The notes beneath the pieces were generated by a model. The model saw only the letters and a program-made list of their open reading frames with translations. It made no database searches and had not been told where the DNA came from. A stretch of 12,491 nt of DNA, from assembly GCA_964509205.1 (NCBI GenBank), contig CAZDVW010000033.1:1-12491 (forward strand), in the 5' to 3' direction. Shown in pieces: positions 4,774 to 12,444 of this stretch; the stretch's first letter is position 1; each line of letters opens with the position of its first letter. Source of the stretch: Duodenibacillus sp964509205. Lineage in GTDB: Bacteria > Pseudomonadota > Gammaproteobacteria > Burkholderiales > Burkholderiaceae_F. Position numbers and translations under genes: made by a program.

Positions 4774-7700
4774 CAATTGAATGTCACCTTTTTTGCATTC
4801 TCAGAGGAGAGGATACAAACAGAGAGTTCGAAAACGGCGTCGATTCGGTCTCCCGGTTTGGGAATTTTTCCGTTTAACCGAGCCTTCGGTATGTATAAAA
4901 CGAAATTTCCCGGTCCGTAGTCCTTCGGCAAGAAGGAATCGACTTCAATTTTTACGAAAGGCACAGAAAAGACAACCGTATAGTCTTCGTCAACGGAGCG
5001 AATCGTTGAGTTGATCTGATAAAGCGCATTCGAGACGTCAACGGCTGTGATTCCCACGATGTTTTGCACGGTTCCGGTCGGCGAGCGCAACCGGTTTATC
5101 TCTTCGAGAACGTCTGCGGGCAGTTCGTCGCAGGGGTTAATGCCTGTGCGCAAAGCGCTCGTTGTCCCGTAGAGAATAGCTCTGTAGCGCTCGTTGGTTC
5201 GATAACGCTGATGCAAGGAAGGCCAAAGCGGATCGAAGGCAGGAAATGTCTGGGTTGGTCCTTTCGTATCGGAAAACGGCGTCACATCGATCAGTCCGCA
5301 GGCATGACCGGTATTGGCGCAAGAGCCGTGCAGATAAGCAGAGATGGGCGTTCCGTCCTCGAAGATCGGATAGACGGAGGAAACATCCCAAGGGTCGCCG
5401 GCCTGCATTTTTGTCGCTGCAACAAGCAACATGGATCGATGAATCGAGCAAATGCCGCCGGGTTCGCCGTATCCGCTGATTCGCAGTTTCTCATCGGGCT
5501 CGTAATCGTCTTCAACGGCAAGCCCGATTCGGACGGGACGGGAATTTTCCGCAATGAAGGCGATTTGCTGCATCAGTTTAGTGCTGGGTTTTTCCTGCAC
5601 GGCGGGATCGAGTTCAAGAAGGAATGTCGGATGCATGATGACAGGCCCCGGCTCAAGAGATGTCGTGATCAGTTGCAGCGGAATGCTTCTGGGAGGTTCC
5701 TGCAACTGAAGTTCTTCCCAAAGATTGAAAAAGGGAAGTTGTTTCTTTTGCTCCGGAGTGAGTTGTGCTTCGACTCTCTCTCTTAAGTGTTTGGCATCAT
5801 CGTCGTGCAGTGTTGTTTCAACCCAGGAGTACAGGGCATGCGCCAAAAGCATTGCCTTTGGGTTGGAGCTGTTCCCGTATTGATAAAAAAGGCCTAGCAG
5901 AATTTGAACGGCCGGAAGACCGGCATCGGCAAATTGCTGAAATTCTTTTTCCTTTTGCTTTTCGTCGAGGAGGAAAAAATTTTCCTGCAGCCGCTCAAAG
6001 CCGGCAAGCCAATAGCGAGCCGGTTCAAATCCTTTTCGGATTGCCGAGGCAAGAACAAAGCGCGCAAGTTCCGCATTTTTAACAGCGCCGATGCCGAGAG
6101 CATGTGCCTTGGCCAGTGTGTAGGCCGCTTCGGTATTTCCATTGGCAACGCTGTGAACGAGCCAAGAAATGCTGGTGAGGTTTTTAAGTACAGACGTCGA
6201 TTGTGTCGGTTTGTTTTGCAGACTCTGATAAAGCGAGAATTGTGCATCGCCGTCGTTGTATTCCGAGGCAAGAAGGAGCGTGAAATCCGACCGAATGTCA
6301 GCCGGCACGTTTTTCAGGGCAAAAGATGTTTGTGACAAGAATCGGAAACTTCGCAAAAGACCTCGGCTCGCAGCCATACCAAGCAGGTGGAAACCTTTTA
6401 AGCGTGAAAAGGACAAACCTTTCATATTTCGGGTTAATGCTCTTCCGATCAACATCATGGCTGGGGCAAATTTCATCTGAGCCGCTTGACGCATTAGTCG
6501 TAGCCGTTTTTCTCTGAAATAAGGAGAACGCGGACGCATCGTAATGGCATAAAAGAACTGCGAGGTGCCTGCGTAGTGAAACGGATGAAGGAAAGCAAAG
6601 CGTTTTGCCAAAAGTCGATTCCATCGGTTTCGAAATTCTTTTAAATACAGAAAGTCAGAAGAGTCTTCCTCTAAATTGCCGAGGATGTAAAACCCGTGCA
6701 GTTGAATCCGATCCCCCGGTTGGATGTCCGCTTGGCAGAAAGATTTTTCGGGGACAACGGCACTCATCAACCCATCGACTGTCCTGCATTGAAAAACGAC
6801 GAAGTTTTTGTTGACAATCGTCTGAGCGATGTCGCGAGAAAGAAAACGGGCATTGATTGATCGGGTTGGGAAAGCATCGTCGGAGGGTTGCGACGTTTTT
6901 TTCGGTGCATCGGCAACCTTGCAGACAGAATCTGCCCAAAAGAATAACGAAGCATCGTAGTCTGTATGGGTTTTTATTCGGCTTGCTGTCATGGCCCAAA
7001 TGGCACTCAAAGCTCGAATCTTTTTCGCAGAATCTTGAGACTGGAGCGTCAGAACAGCCCAATTCAGATCCGCAGAAACGTCCGCCTGCGTAATGCGCAG
7101 CTTGCGGTTGATTCCGGTGTTAATGTAGGGAATCAGACAGCCGACGTTGGCTTCTTCAAAGACGATATCGGCAGGGTAATTGCGAACAATGTTGAGTTGG
7201 CCTTCTCTGTCAGACATCCAAAGTCGAGCATGCAGACGAGCAAGGGGGCGAAGAGAAAGATCCGGCATCGGGCGGAATTTCCCGGGGGCATTGATTGGCA
7301 TAAAATCGTCTGGCGTTGCCGCCCAAATTGGCTCCAGACCAATGCTGCTCGGAAAAATCTGTCGTTTAAAGCCGTGTTCAAATGGTTTTGAAAAGGCTTT
7401 TCTGGGGCGAAATCCAAACAACTCTTCAGGGGTCGGCATCGCGTACGGAGCAATGCGCACGGCAGCAGAAAGACTGCAGGGAGTCGTTTCTTCAAAGGTC
7501 TCGGCAACAGGCAAAGAGGAACGTTTCTTTTTGTGAGCCCAACTCCGAATGTTGTCAATCGCAAGGCGGATGAGTTTCTCAGAGGCGTCGTCCGAGTCTT
7601 TCGATCGCGTAAAAACCTTTTCGCCGCGTTCGATAAGAACCTGAATAAATGCGTAATACCTTAGGTCGTATCCTTTGCAAAGAAGGTCGCTTGAATCGAT

Positions 7701-8132
7701 TCCATATCGAAGGAATGCCTGCTGCAAAAGAGGCTTCTTCAGAACGTTTCTAATGCAACTTTTGTCGAAATTTTCAACGGCTTTCACCGTTTTTTTTGTA
7801 TTCAGGAAAGGAACAATTCCGGCTTCGGCGATGAATTGCGCCAGAAATCTGGGATGACGAACGCCGTTGACGGCAATGCACAAAATTTCCTCAACGGGAT
7901 CAAAAACACAGTAAACAGGCAACAATGTGGCGTAGCTTGTAATCCGGGCTTGTTGCGGAAAGGCTTCTCGCGTTCCATAAAGTTTTACCTGCGGATTCGC
8001 TAAAAAAAGCCGTGCATCGTCTTCGCCTAAAAGACGACGCAGTATTTCAATGAACTTGTCTTGGTTTTCAATCAGCAGTTCTTCGGAGTGTGCCAATTCA
8101 AAACCGGGAATATTCGCCAAGGTGCAAGCCAT
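4773..8132 (-). CDS. Large protein of unknown function with Sel1/TPR-like repeats
   Basis: I do not recognise this 1119-residue protein as a whole. It has no signal peptide or clear membrane segment, so it is probably cytoplasmic. Residues about 1-510 hold mixed alpha/beta sequence of no known family. Residues about 540-800 look like Sel1/TPR-type alpha-helical repeats, for example GNTEAAYTLAKAHALGIG (665-682) with ARFVLASAIRKG, and ADAGLPAVQILLGLFYQYG (735-753). These usually form protein-binding solenoids. Residues about 820-1119 are a second globular region ending in a beta-rich module with PGDRI (1093-1097); PGDRI also occurs at 472-476 in similar beta-rich surroundings, suggesting two related OB-like modules. 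The ATG at 8132 (MACTLANIPGF) is chosen because the open frame further upstream crosses the divergent promoter region and reaches the hom start codon. The upstream GGAAG is only 2 nt away, so initiation looks weak. The M20-like gene follows with a 1-nt overlap. Confidence 0.8.
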   Translation of the reverse strand: MACTLANIPGFELAHSEELLIENQDKFIEILRRLLGEDDARLFLANPQVKLYGTREAFPQQARITSYATLLPVYCVFDPVEEILCIAVNGVRHPRFLAQFIAEAGIVPFLNTKKTVKAVENFDKSCIRNVLKKPLLQQAFLRYGIDSSDLLCKGYDLRYYAFIQVLIERGEKVFTRSKDSDDASEKLIRLAIDNIRSWAHKKKRSSLPVAETFEETTPCSLSAAVRIAPYAMPTPEELFGFRPRKAFSKPFEHGFKRQIFPSSIGLEPIWAATPDDFMPINAPGKFRPMPDLSLRPLARLHARLWMSDREGQLNIVRNYPADIVFEEANVGCLIPYINTGINRKLRITQADVSADLNWAVLTLQSQDSAKKIRALSAIWAMTASRIKTHTDYDASLFFWADSVCKVADAPKKTSQPSDDAFPTRSINARFLSRDIAQTIVNKNFVVFQCRTVDGLMSAVVPEKSFCQADIQPGDRIQLHGFYILGNLEEDSSDFLYLKEFRNRWNRLLAKRFAFLHPFHYAGTSQFFYAITMRPRSPYFREKRLRLMRQAAQMKFAPAMMLIGRALTRNMKGLSFSRLKGFHLLGMAASRGLLRSFRFLSQTSFALKNVPADIRSDFTLLLASEYNDGDAQFSLYQSLQNKPTQSTSVLKNLTSISWLVHSVANGNTEAAYTLAKAHALGIGAVKNAELARFVLASAIRKGFEPARYWLAGFERLQENFFLLDEKQKEKEFQQFADAGLPAVQILLGLFYQYGNSSNPKAMLLAHALYSWVETTLHDDDAKHLRERVEAQLTPEQKKQLPFFNLWEELQLQEPPRSIPLQLITTSLEPGPVIMHPTFLLELDPAVQEKPSTKLMQQIAFIAENSRPVRIGLAVEDDYEPDEKLRISGYGEPGGICSIHRSMLLVAATKMQAGDPWDVSSVYPIFEDGTPISAYLHGSCANTGHACGLIDVTPFSDTKGPTQTFPAFDPLWPSLHQRYRTNERYRAILYGTTSALRTGINPCDELPADVLEEINRLRSPTGTVQNIVGITAVDVSNALYQINSTIRSVDEDYTVVFSVPFVKIEVDSFLPKDYGPGNFVLYIPKARLNGKIPKPGDRIDAVFELSVCILSSENAKKVTFN

Positions 8133-8166
8133 AACTTCCGTTCGATCCGTGCAAGAAGGGTGCAAT

Positions 8167-8196
8167 TGTCTCTTAAAATGATTAAAGTAAGAGACA
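8167..8196. promoter_or_regulatory. 9-bp inverted repeat in the divergent control region (operator-like)
   Basis: TGTCTCTTA (8167-8175) and TAAGAGACA (8188-8196) are perfect inverted repeats with a 12-bp spacer. The 21-bp centre-to-centre distance is two helical turns, as expected for a dimeric regulator. The site overlaps the TAAAAT box (8174-8179) predicted for hom, and on the minus strand TTTAAT (8186-8181), a possible -10 for the large gene. It could instead form a hairpin in a transcript. Confidence 0.5.
8174..8179 (+). promoter_or_regulatory. Predicted -10 box for hom-thrC
   Basis: TAAAAT lies 39 bp before the hom ATG and matches the boxes before rarA, the structured RNA and sotB. No convincing -35 is seen at 16-18 bp upstream (GCAAGA region), so activation by a bound regulator is possible. 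The start would be near 8186. Confidence 0.35.
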
Positions 8197-8218
8197 TGCA
8201 GAATTATGGAGAAAATCA

Positions 8219-9493
8219 ATGAGGATTGTGCGGGTTGGATTAGCCGGACTCGGAACTGTCGGATTCGGAACTTATGCGGTATTGACAGAAAACGCCCAGG
8301 AGATCACCGCACGCACCGGGACGAAAATCGAAGTTCGCTGTGCTGTGGTTCGGGATGCGGAAAAGGCTCGCCAAAAAACGGGCGGAAAATTGCCGATTGA
8401 AACAAGTTTTCTCGCATTGTTGGAGGATCCGTCAATTGATATCGTTGTGGAGGTCATGGGCGGAATCGAGCCGGCGAAGACGTTCGTTTTGGAGGCGATT
8501 AAGCGCGGCAAGCATGTGGTCACCGCCAATAAACATTTGATTGCCGTGCACGGCGAGGAGATTTTCCGTGCGGCGCGTCAGCAGGGGGTGACGGTAGCCT
8601 ACGAGGCGGCTGTTGCCGGGGGAATTCCGATCATCAAGGCTTTGCGGGAATCTCTTGCCGGAAACCGAATAGAGTCCGTTTCCGGCATTGTGAACGGGAC
8701 AAGCAATTACATCCTTTCGATGATGCGTGAAAAGGGTTCGAGTTTTTCTGAGGCTCTTTGTGAGGCTCAGAAACTGGGATATGCCGAAGCCGATCCGACG
8801 TTTGACGTTGAAGGGATTGATGCAGCGCATAAAACAACGATTCTGGCGTCGCTTGCCTTTGGGACTCCTTTCAATTTCAATGCCGCCTCCATCGAAGGAA
8901 TCACTTCAATTGATGCCCAGGATATCGCTTTTGCTGAAAAACTCGGTTATTGCATCAAGTTAATCGGACAGGCCAAGCGAACGCAGGCGGGAATCGAACT
9001 CGGAGTTCATCCAAGACTTGTCAGTCAGAAGAGTCTATTTTCACGCATCGACGGCGTCATGAATGCGGTGGAAGTCGTTGCCGATGGTCTGGGGCCGACT
9101 TTTTATGCAGGACGAGGCGCCGGTGAGCGACCGACGGCCTCAGCGGTTGTCGCCGATATCATGGATGTCGCTCGGACGATGAATGCAGAACCGAGTGCGC
9201 GCGTTGCCGTGGCCGGTTTTCAATTGGAAAGTCGCCAGGCCATCCCTTATGTCGCAGCGTCGAAAATACAGAGCCGCTTTTATGTTCGATTCTCGAAGGA
9301 CGATGAGCCGATTGTAAGAGAGGCTTTCGACGATTCTTCGATTGTTGTCGAGCAGAGCCGACAGTTTGGGGATCAGACGATTGCTTTTGTTAAAAAGGTC
9401 GAAATCGGAATATTGGACGCTGCATTGCAGATCGTTTCTAAAAATTCCTCAATACACGGCAGTCCGATCCGACTCCATGTATTTGACTCGTAA
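8219..9493 (+). CDS. hom: Homoserine dehydrogenase
   Basis: Hom reduces L-aspartate 4-semialdehyde to L-homoserine with NAD(P)H, the branch point to threonine and methionine; it is cytoplasmic. The 424-residue product is the monofunctional type, not fused to aspartokinase. It shows the Rossmann nucleotide loop GLAGLGTVG (7-15), EVMGG (78-82), ANKHLIA (103-109, Lys105), VNGTSNYI (158-165), and GYAEADPTFDVEGIDAAHK (187-205). The last segment contains the catalytic-site Asp201 and Lys205. Residues about 348-424 form a C-terminal ACT domain (SRFYVRFSKDD...), usually the site of threonine feedback inhibition. The ATG at 8219 has GGAG 7 nt upstream (8208-8211). thrC follows 12 bp later, so the two genes form an operon. 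In many Burkholderiales alaT precedes hom; here hom is first and stands divergent to the 1119-residue gene. Confidence 0.97.
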   Translation: MRIVRVGLAGLGTVGFGTYAVLTENAQEITARTGTKIEVRCAVVRDAEKARQKTGGKLPIETSFLALLEDPSIDIVVEVMGGIEPAKTFVLEAIKRGKHVVTANKHLIAVHGEEIFRAARQQGVTVAYEAAVAGGIPIIKALRESLAGNRIESVSGIVNGTSNYILSMMREKGSSFSEALCEAQKLGYAEADPTFDVEGIDAAHKTTILASLAFGTPFNFNAASIEGITSIDAQDIAFAEKLGYCIKLIGQAKRTQAGIELGVHPRLVSQKSLFSRIDGVMNAVEVVADGLGPTFYAGRGAGERPTASAVVADIMDVARTMNAEPSARVAVAGFQLESRQAIPYVAASKIQSRFYVRFSKDDEPIVREAFDDSSIVVEQSRQFGDQTIAFVKKVEIGILDAALQIVSKNSSIHGSPIRLHVFDS

Positions 9494-9505
9494 GAAGGAG
9501 GGCAT

Positions 9506-10939
9506 ATGTTGTACGTCTCAACTCGCGGGAAAAGTGCACCAGCGCATTTTTCAGACATTGTTCTTGAAGGATTAGCGAATGACGGCGGGCTTTATATTCC
9601 CCAAAGCTATCCGAAATTCTCTCGCAAAGAACTTCAGGCGATGCGCAATCTTCCCTATGCGGAACTTGCCTTTGAGGTTTTGAAGCGTTTCGCAGACGAC
9701 ATTCCGCAGGAAGACCTTCGCGAATTGCTTCGCGCGACATACACGCCGGAGGTTTACTGCAATGTTCGAAGCGGCTCTTCGGCGGCGGCAATCGTTCCGA
9801 TTCGAAAATTGAAAAACAACGTGTTTCTTGCCGAGCTTTCCGGAGGGCCGACGTTGGCCTTTAAGGACATGGCAATGCAGTTTTTGGGAGCCTTGTTTGA
9901 ATATCTTCTCAAGCGAAACGGCAAGAAACTCAATATTCTCGGCGCCACGTCCGGTGATACGGGGTCTGCTGCTGAGTATGCGATGCGTTCGAGAAAGGGA
10001 ATCCGGGTTTTCATGCTCAGCCCGAACGGCCGCATGAGTGCCTTTCAGCGCGCTCAGATGTACTCGCTGACGGACGAAAATATCTTTAACTTGGCCGTTC
10101 AGGGTGTTTTTGATGACTGTCAGGATATCGTAAAAGAAATTGGTCAGGATCAGGATTTCAAAGAAAAATATTCGATCGGAACGGTAAATTCCATCAACTG
10201 GGCGCGTGTGGCGGCGCAGGTCGTTTATTACGTTCACAGCTGGCTTGCTGTTTCTGAGTCTGAGGATGAGGAAGTTGACGTGACGGTTCCGACCGGCAAT
10301 TTCGGCAATGTTCTTGCCGCTTGGATTGCCAAACAAATGGGGGTGCCGTTTGCGCGTCTTGTGGTTGCTACCAATGAAAACGATGTGCTGGATGAGTTTT
10401 TCAAGACAGGGGTTTACCGCATCCGAGATGGTGCTCACACATACCTGACGAGCTCGCCGTCAATGGACATTTCTAAGGCGAGCAATTTTGAACGGTTTGT
10501 CTACGATGTCCTCGGTCAAAATTCACTGCGGTTGTGTGCGCTTTGGGAAGAACTCTCAAGGACGGGACGTTTCTCGCTGACAGGGTCGGATTTTGAAGCC
10601 GTTTGCGCTTCCGGTTTTGTTTCCGGAAGGAGTTCTCACGCCGATCGTCTCGCTACGATTCGAGCTGTTTTCGAAAATGAAGGATTCTTAATTGACCCGC
10701 ATACGGCCGATGCGATGAAAGTCGCCTTCGCTCACCGTCGCAGCGACATTAAGATGCTCGTGATGGAAACGGCTCAGCCTGCGAAGTTTGCCTCGACCAT
10801 TTTTGAGGCTGTCGGCAGAGAGCCGGAAAGACCGGCAAGCTATGTTGACATTGAAAAACGTCCACAGCGGGTGACTGTTGTCCCGGCAAAGACCGAAGCT
10901 GTTCGGGATTTCTTAGTGTCAAAGTTGGCGGGAAACTAA
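9506..10939 (+). CDS. thrC: Threonine synthase (PLP enzyme)
   Basis: ThrC converts O-phospho-L-homoserine and water to L-threonine and phosphate, the last step of threonine synthesis, in the cytoplasm. The 477-residue product belongs to the longer bacterial/fungal-type branch. Visible motifs are the N-terminal YVSTRG (3-8) and LANDGGLYIP (23-32), the PLP lysine in LAFKDMAMQFLG (K120), ATSGDTGSAA (147-156) and SPNGRMSAFQRAQM (172-185). Also present are the phosphate-binding PTGNFGN (262-268), and DPHTA (397-401) near the C-terminus. A strong Shine-Dalgarno AGGAGG (9496-9501) begins only 3 nt after the hom stop codon, so the genes are co-transcribed and probably coupled. Homoserine kinase (thrB), needed between Hom and ThrC, is not in this window and must be encoded elsewhere. 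Confidence 0.97.
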   Translation: MLYVSTRGKSAPAHFSDIVLEGLANDGGLYIPQSYPKFSRKELQAMRNLPYAELAFEVLKRFADDIPQEDLRELLRATYTPEVYCNVRSGSSAAAIVPIRKLKNNVFLAELSGGPTLAFKDMAMQFLGALFEYLLKRNGKKLNILGATSGDTGSAAEYAMRSRKGIRVFMLSPNGRMSAFQRAQMYSLTDENIFNLAVQGVFDDCQDIVKEIGQDQDFKEKYSIGTVNSINWARVAAQVVYYVHSWLAVSESEDEEVDVTVPTGNFGNVLAAWIAKQMGVPFARLVVATNENDVLDEFFKTGVYRIRDGAHTYLTSSPSMDISKASNFERFVYDVLGQNSLRLCALWEELSRTGRFSLTGSDFEAVCASGFVSGRSSHADRLATIRAVFENEGFLIDPHTADAMKVAFAHRRSDIKMLVMETAQPAKFASTIFEAVGREPERPASYVDIEKRPQRVTVVPAKTEAVRDFLVSKLAGN

Positions 10940-10967
10940 CGGTAGCACCTGTCGAAACTGTTTTGCC

Positions 10968-11010
10968 CAAAGCCGAATTGTGAAAAATTCGGCTTTGCTG
11001 GTTTTTTCTT
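10968..11010 (+). terminator. Rho-independent terminator of hom-thrC
   Basis: CAAAGCCGAATT (10968-10979) pairs perfectly with AATTCGGCTTTG (10986-10997), a 12-bp stem with loop GTGAAA. It is followed by CTGG and TTTTTTCTT (11002-11010). It lies 28 bp after the thrC stop codon. Confidence 0.9.
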
Positions 11011-11071
11011 TAAGAAGACGGCAGGCAAGCGAACTGTCGAGAGAAAGGGGATTGATTCACGGCGTTAAACA

Positions 11072-11098
11072 GATGCGAGCACAAAGGGCATCTTTTTT
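11072..11098 (+). terminator. Possible weak second terminator between thrC and sotB
   Basis: GATGC (11072-11076) and GCATC (11088-11092) can form a 5-bp stem with an 11-nt loop, followed by TTTTTT (11093-11098). The stem is short, so this is at best a back-up to the strong terminator at 10968-11010. The T-run continues into the inverted repeat TTTGTT-TT-AACAAA (11096-11109). Confidence 0.3.
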
Positions 11099-11109
11099 GT
11101 TTTAACAAA
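11096..11109. promoter_or_regulatory. Short palindrome upstream of sotB (possible operator)
   Basis: TTTGTT-TT-AACAAA is a perfect 6-bp inverted repeat with a 2-bp centre, about 50 bp upstream of the predicted sotB -10. Within the thrC-sotB interval (10940-11215) this and the CCTCGCGAGG palindrome (11167-11176) are the only symmetric sites seen besides the terminators. It is AT-rich, so chance occurrence is plausible. Confidence 0.25.
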
Positions 11110-11155
11110 GGCTCGGGTGCGGTATTTTCCTTACGGCGAAAAAGGGGGATGTCCT

Positions 11156-11161
11156 TAAAAT
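11156..11161 (+). promoter_or_regulatory. Predicted -10 box for sotB
   Basis: TAAAAT repeats the box seen before rarA, the structured RNA and hom. TTACGG (11131-11136) lies 19 bp upstream and is a poor -35. Initiation near 11168 would fall in the palindrome CCTCGCGAGG (11167-11176). Confidence 0.4.
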
Positions 11162-11215
11162 GGCGCCCTCGCGAGGAACGCTTGGGTTGTGCTCGCGCAT
11201 TGTTTCATAAACGAA

Positions 11216-12418
11216 ATGGAATCAAATTCTTCTCAAAACGAAGTCACTTCCTGGCTTCCGATTATCGGCTTGGCCTTTGCGGCTTTTGTCTTTAATACGT
11301 CGGAATTTCTTCCCGTCGGTCTTTTGCCGGACATTGCCGAAAGTCTCAATGAAACGGTTTCCTTTACCGGACTCATGATCACAGGTTACGCATGGGTTGT
11401 CGCTGCGATGTCGTTGCCGCTCACAATTGCGACGGCGACTTTTGAACGTCGAAAACTGCTTCTTTTCCTGATTTTCTTCTTCGCACTGGCTCATCTCGTT
11501 GTGCTGTGGGTTAATAGTTTCGGAACTCTTTTAGCTTCCCGCATCGTCGTCGCTCTGACGCATTCTGTTTTTTGGTCCATCATGACGCCGCTGGCCGCTC
11601 GGATGGCGCCGAAAGGGAAATACACCATCGGTTTGGCAGCTGTCATGGGCGGATCGGTCGTGGCAACTGTGATGGGAATCCCGATCGGCACAAAACTCGG
11701 GCATTTGTTGGGATGGCAGGAGGCCTTTTTTGTGATCGGCATGGCCGCATTGGTTTTAATGGGCTACATCAGCTATTTCCTGCCGCCGTGTCCGGCGAGA
11801 TCGGCCGGATCACTCAAGAGCCTTCCCATTATTCTGAAACGTCCGGCGCTTCGGCAATTGTATTTTTTAACGGTCGTGACGGTGTTGGGACACTTCACGG
11901 TCTACAGTTTTGTTGTGCCGATTCTTCAGACCGAGGCAGGCTACAGTCCGTCGTCTGTCGTGCTGTTTCTGTTTATCTTCGGCGTCTCAGGCATGATCGG
12001 AACGGTCGTGGCAACGAGAGTCGTGGATCATCATGTCTCAGCCGCTCTCACTGTCCCTCTGTGCATCATCGCTTCCAGTTTGTTTCTTCTATATCCGGCT
12101 TGTGCAACGTTGGTTTCGACCATTGCGCTTTTGATTGTTTGGGGAGCGGCAATGACGGCCGTGATGCTGGCTTTTCAGACTGTCCTGCTTCGGCTAGCTC
12201 CTGATGCGGCGGATATTGCAACATCCATTTATTCCGGAATTTTCAATGTCGGAATCGGAGGCGGCGCTTTTGTCGGAAGTCTCCTTTCCGAGTCTTTCGG
12301 GTTTCGGTCGCTGCCGGTTGCCGGAGGGGTCTTAGCGGCAGTTTCTGCGGGTCTTTGTCTTGTTTTGTGGCTAAAAACAGGCTGTGCCATTTTGCCTTTC
12401 CAAAAAAATAAGACGTAA
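11216..12418 (+). CDS. sotB: SotB-type sugar efflux transporter (MFS, DHA1 family)
   Basis: This is an inner-membrane proton-driven efflux pump of the major facilitator superfamily. The E. coli homologue SotB (YdeA) exports arabinose and IPTG-like sugars. From the ATG at 11216 the product has 400 residues, like the family. It has about 12 hydrophobic segments, and SotB-like blocks are visible: AAFVFNTSEFLPVGLLPDIAESL near the N-terminus, ITGYAWVVAAMSLPL, the ERRKLL loop after TM2, HSVFWSIMTPLAARMAPKGK, GIPIGTKLGHLLGW, SLKSLPIILKRPALR, LRLAPDAADIATSIYSGIFN-like and GIGGGAFVG. An in-frame GTG at 11189 has a GAGGA sequence (11173-11177) upstream and would add 9 residues. The ATG is preferred because homologues have about 12 residues before the first helix, but no Shine-Dalgarno precedes it. 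The gene is separated from hom-thrC by a strong terminator and probably has its own promoter. Confidence 0.92.
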   Translation: MESNSSQNEVTSWLPIIGLAFAAFVFNTSEFLPVGLLPDIAESLNETVSFTGLMITGYAWVVAAMSLPLTIATATFERRKLLLFLIFFFALAHLVVLWVNSFGTLLASRIVVALTHSVFWSIMTPLAARMAPKGKYTIGLAAVMGGSVVATVMGIPIGTKLGHLLGWQEAFFVIGMAALVLMGYISYFLPPCPARSAGSLKSLPIILKRPALRQLYFLTVVTVLGHFTVYSFVVPILQTEAGYSPSSVVLFLFIFGVSGMIGTVVATRVVDHHVSAALTVPLCIIASSLFLLYPACATLVSTIALLIVWGAAMTAVMLAFQTVLLRLAPDAADIATSIYSGIFNVGIGGGAFVGSLLSESFGFRSLPVAGGVLAAVSAGLCLVLWLKTGCAILPFQKNKT

Positions 12419-12444
12419 GCCCGGTTTTTCTGAAGACCAGGGCT
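12418..12444 (+). terminator. Possible stem-loop after sotB
   Basis: AGCCCGG (12418-12424) can pair with CC-A-GGGCT (12437-12444), a 7-bp stem with one bulged base and a 12-nt loop. No T-run follows, so it is a weak terminator candidate. Nothing else is seen up to the end of the window at 12491. Confidence 0.25.

Noticed and set aside
5064..5786. 240-codon open frame on the plus strand opposite the large protein gene
   Set aside because: It has a low-information sequence rich in Arg, Gly and Cys and no ribosome-binding site, and it lies antisense to the 1119-residue frame that spans the entire region.
8133..8219. N-terminal extension of the large protein to 8219 (29 extra residues)
   Set aside because: It would run across the divergent promoter region and its inverted repeat up to the hom start codon; the ATG at 8132 is more natural.
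9572..10438. 288-codon open frame on the minus strand inside thrC
   Set aside because: thrC is a certain gene over this whole stretch; the antisense product has no recognisable motif.
11572..12204. 210-codon plus-strand frame inside sotB in another reading frame
   Set aside because: The sotB frame gives clear family motifs and membrane segments; this one is rich in His, Arg and Gly with no known domain.
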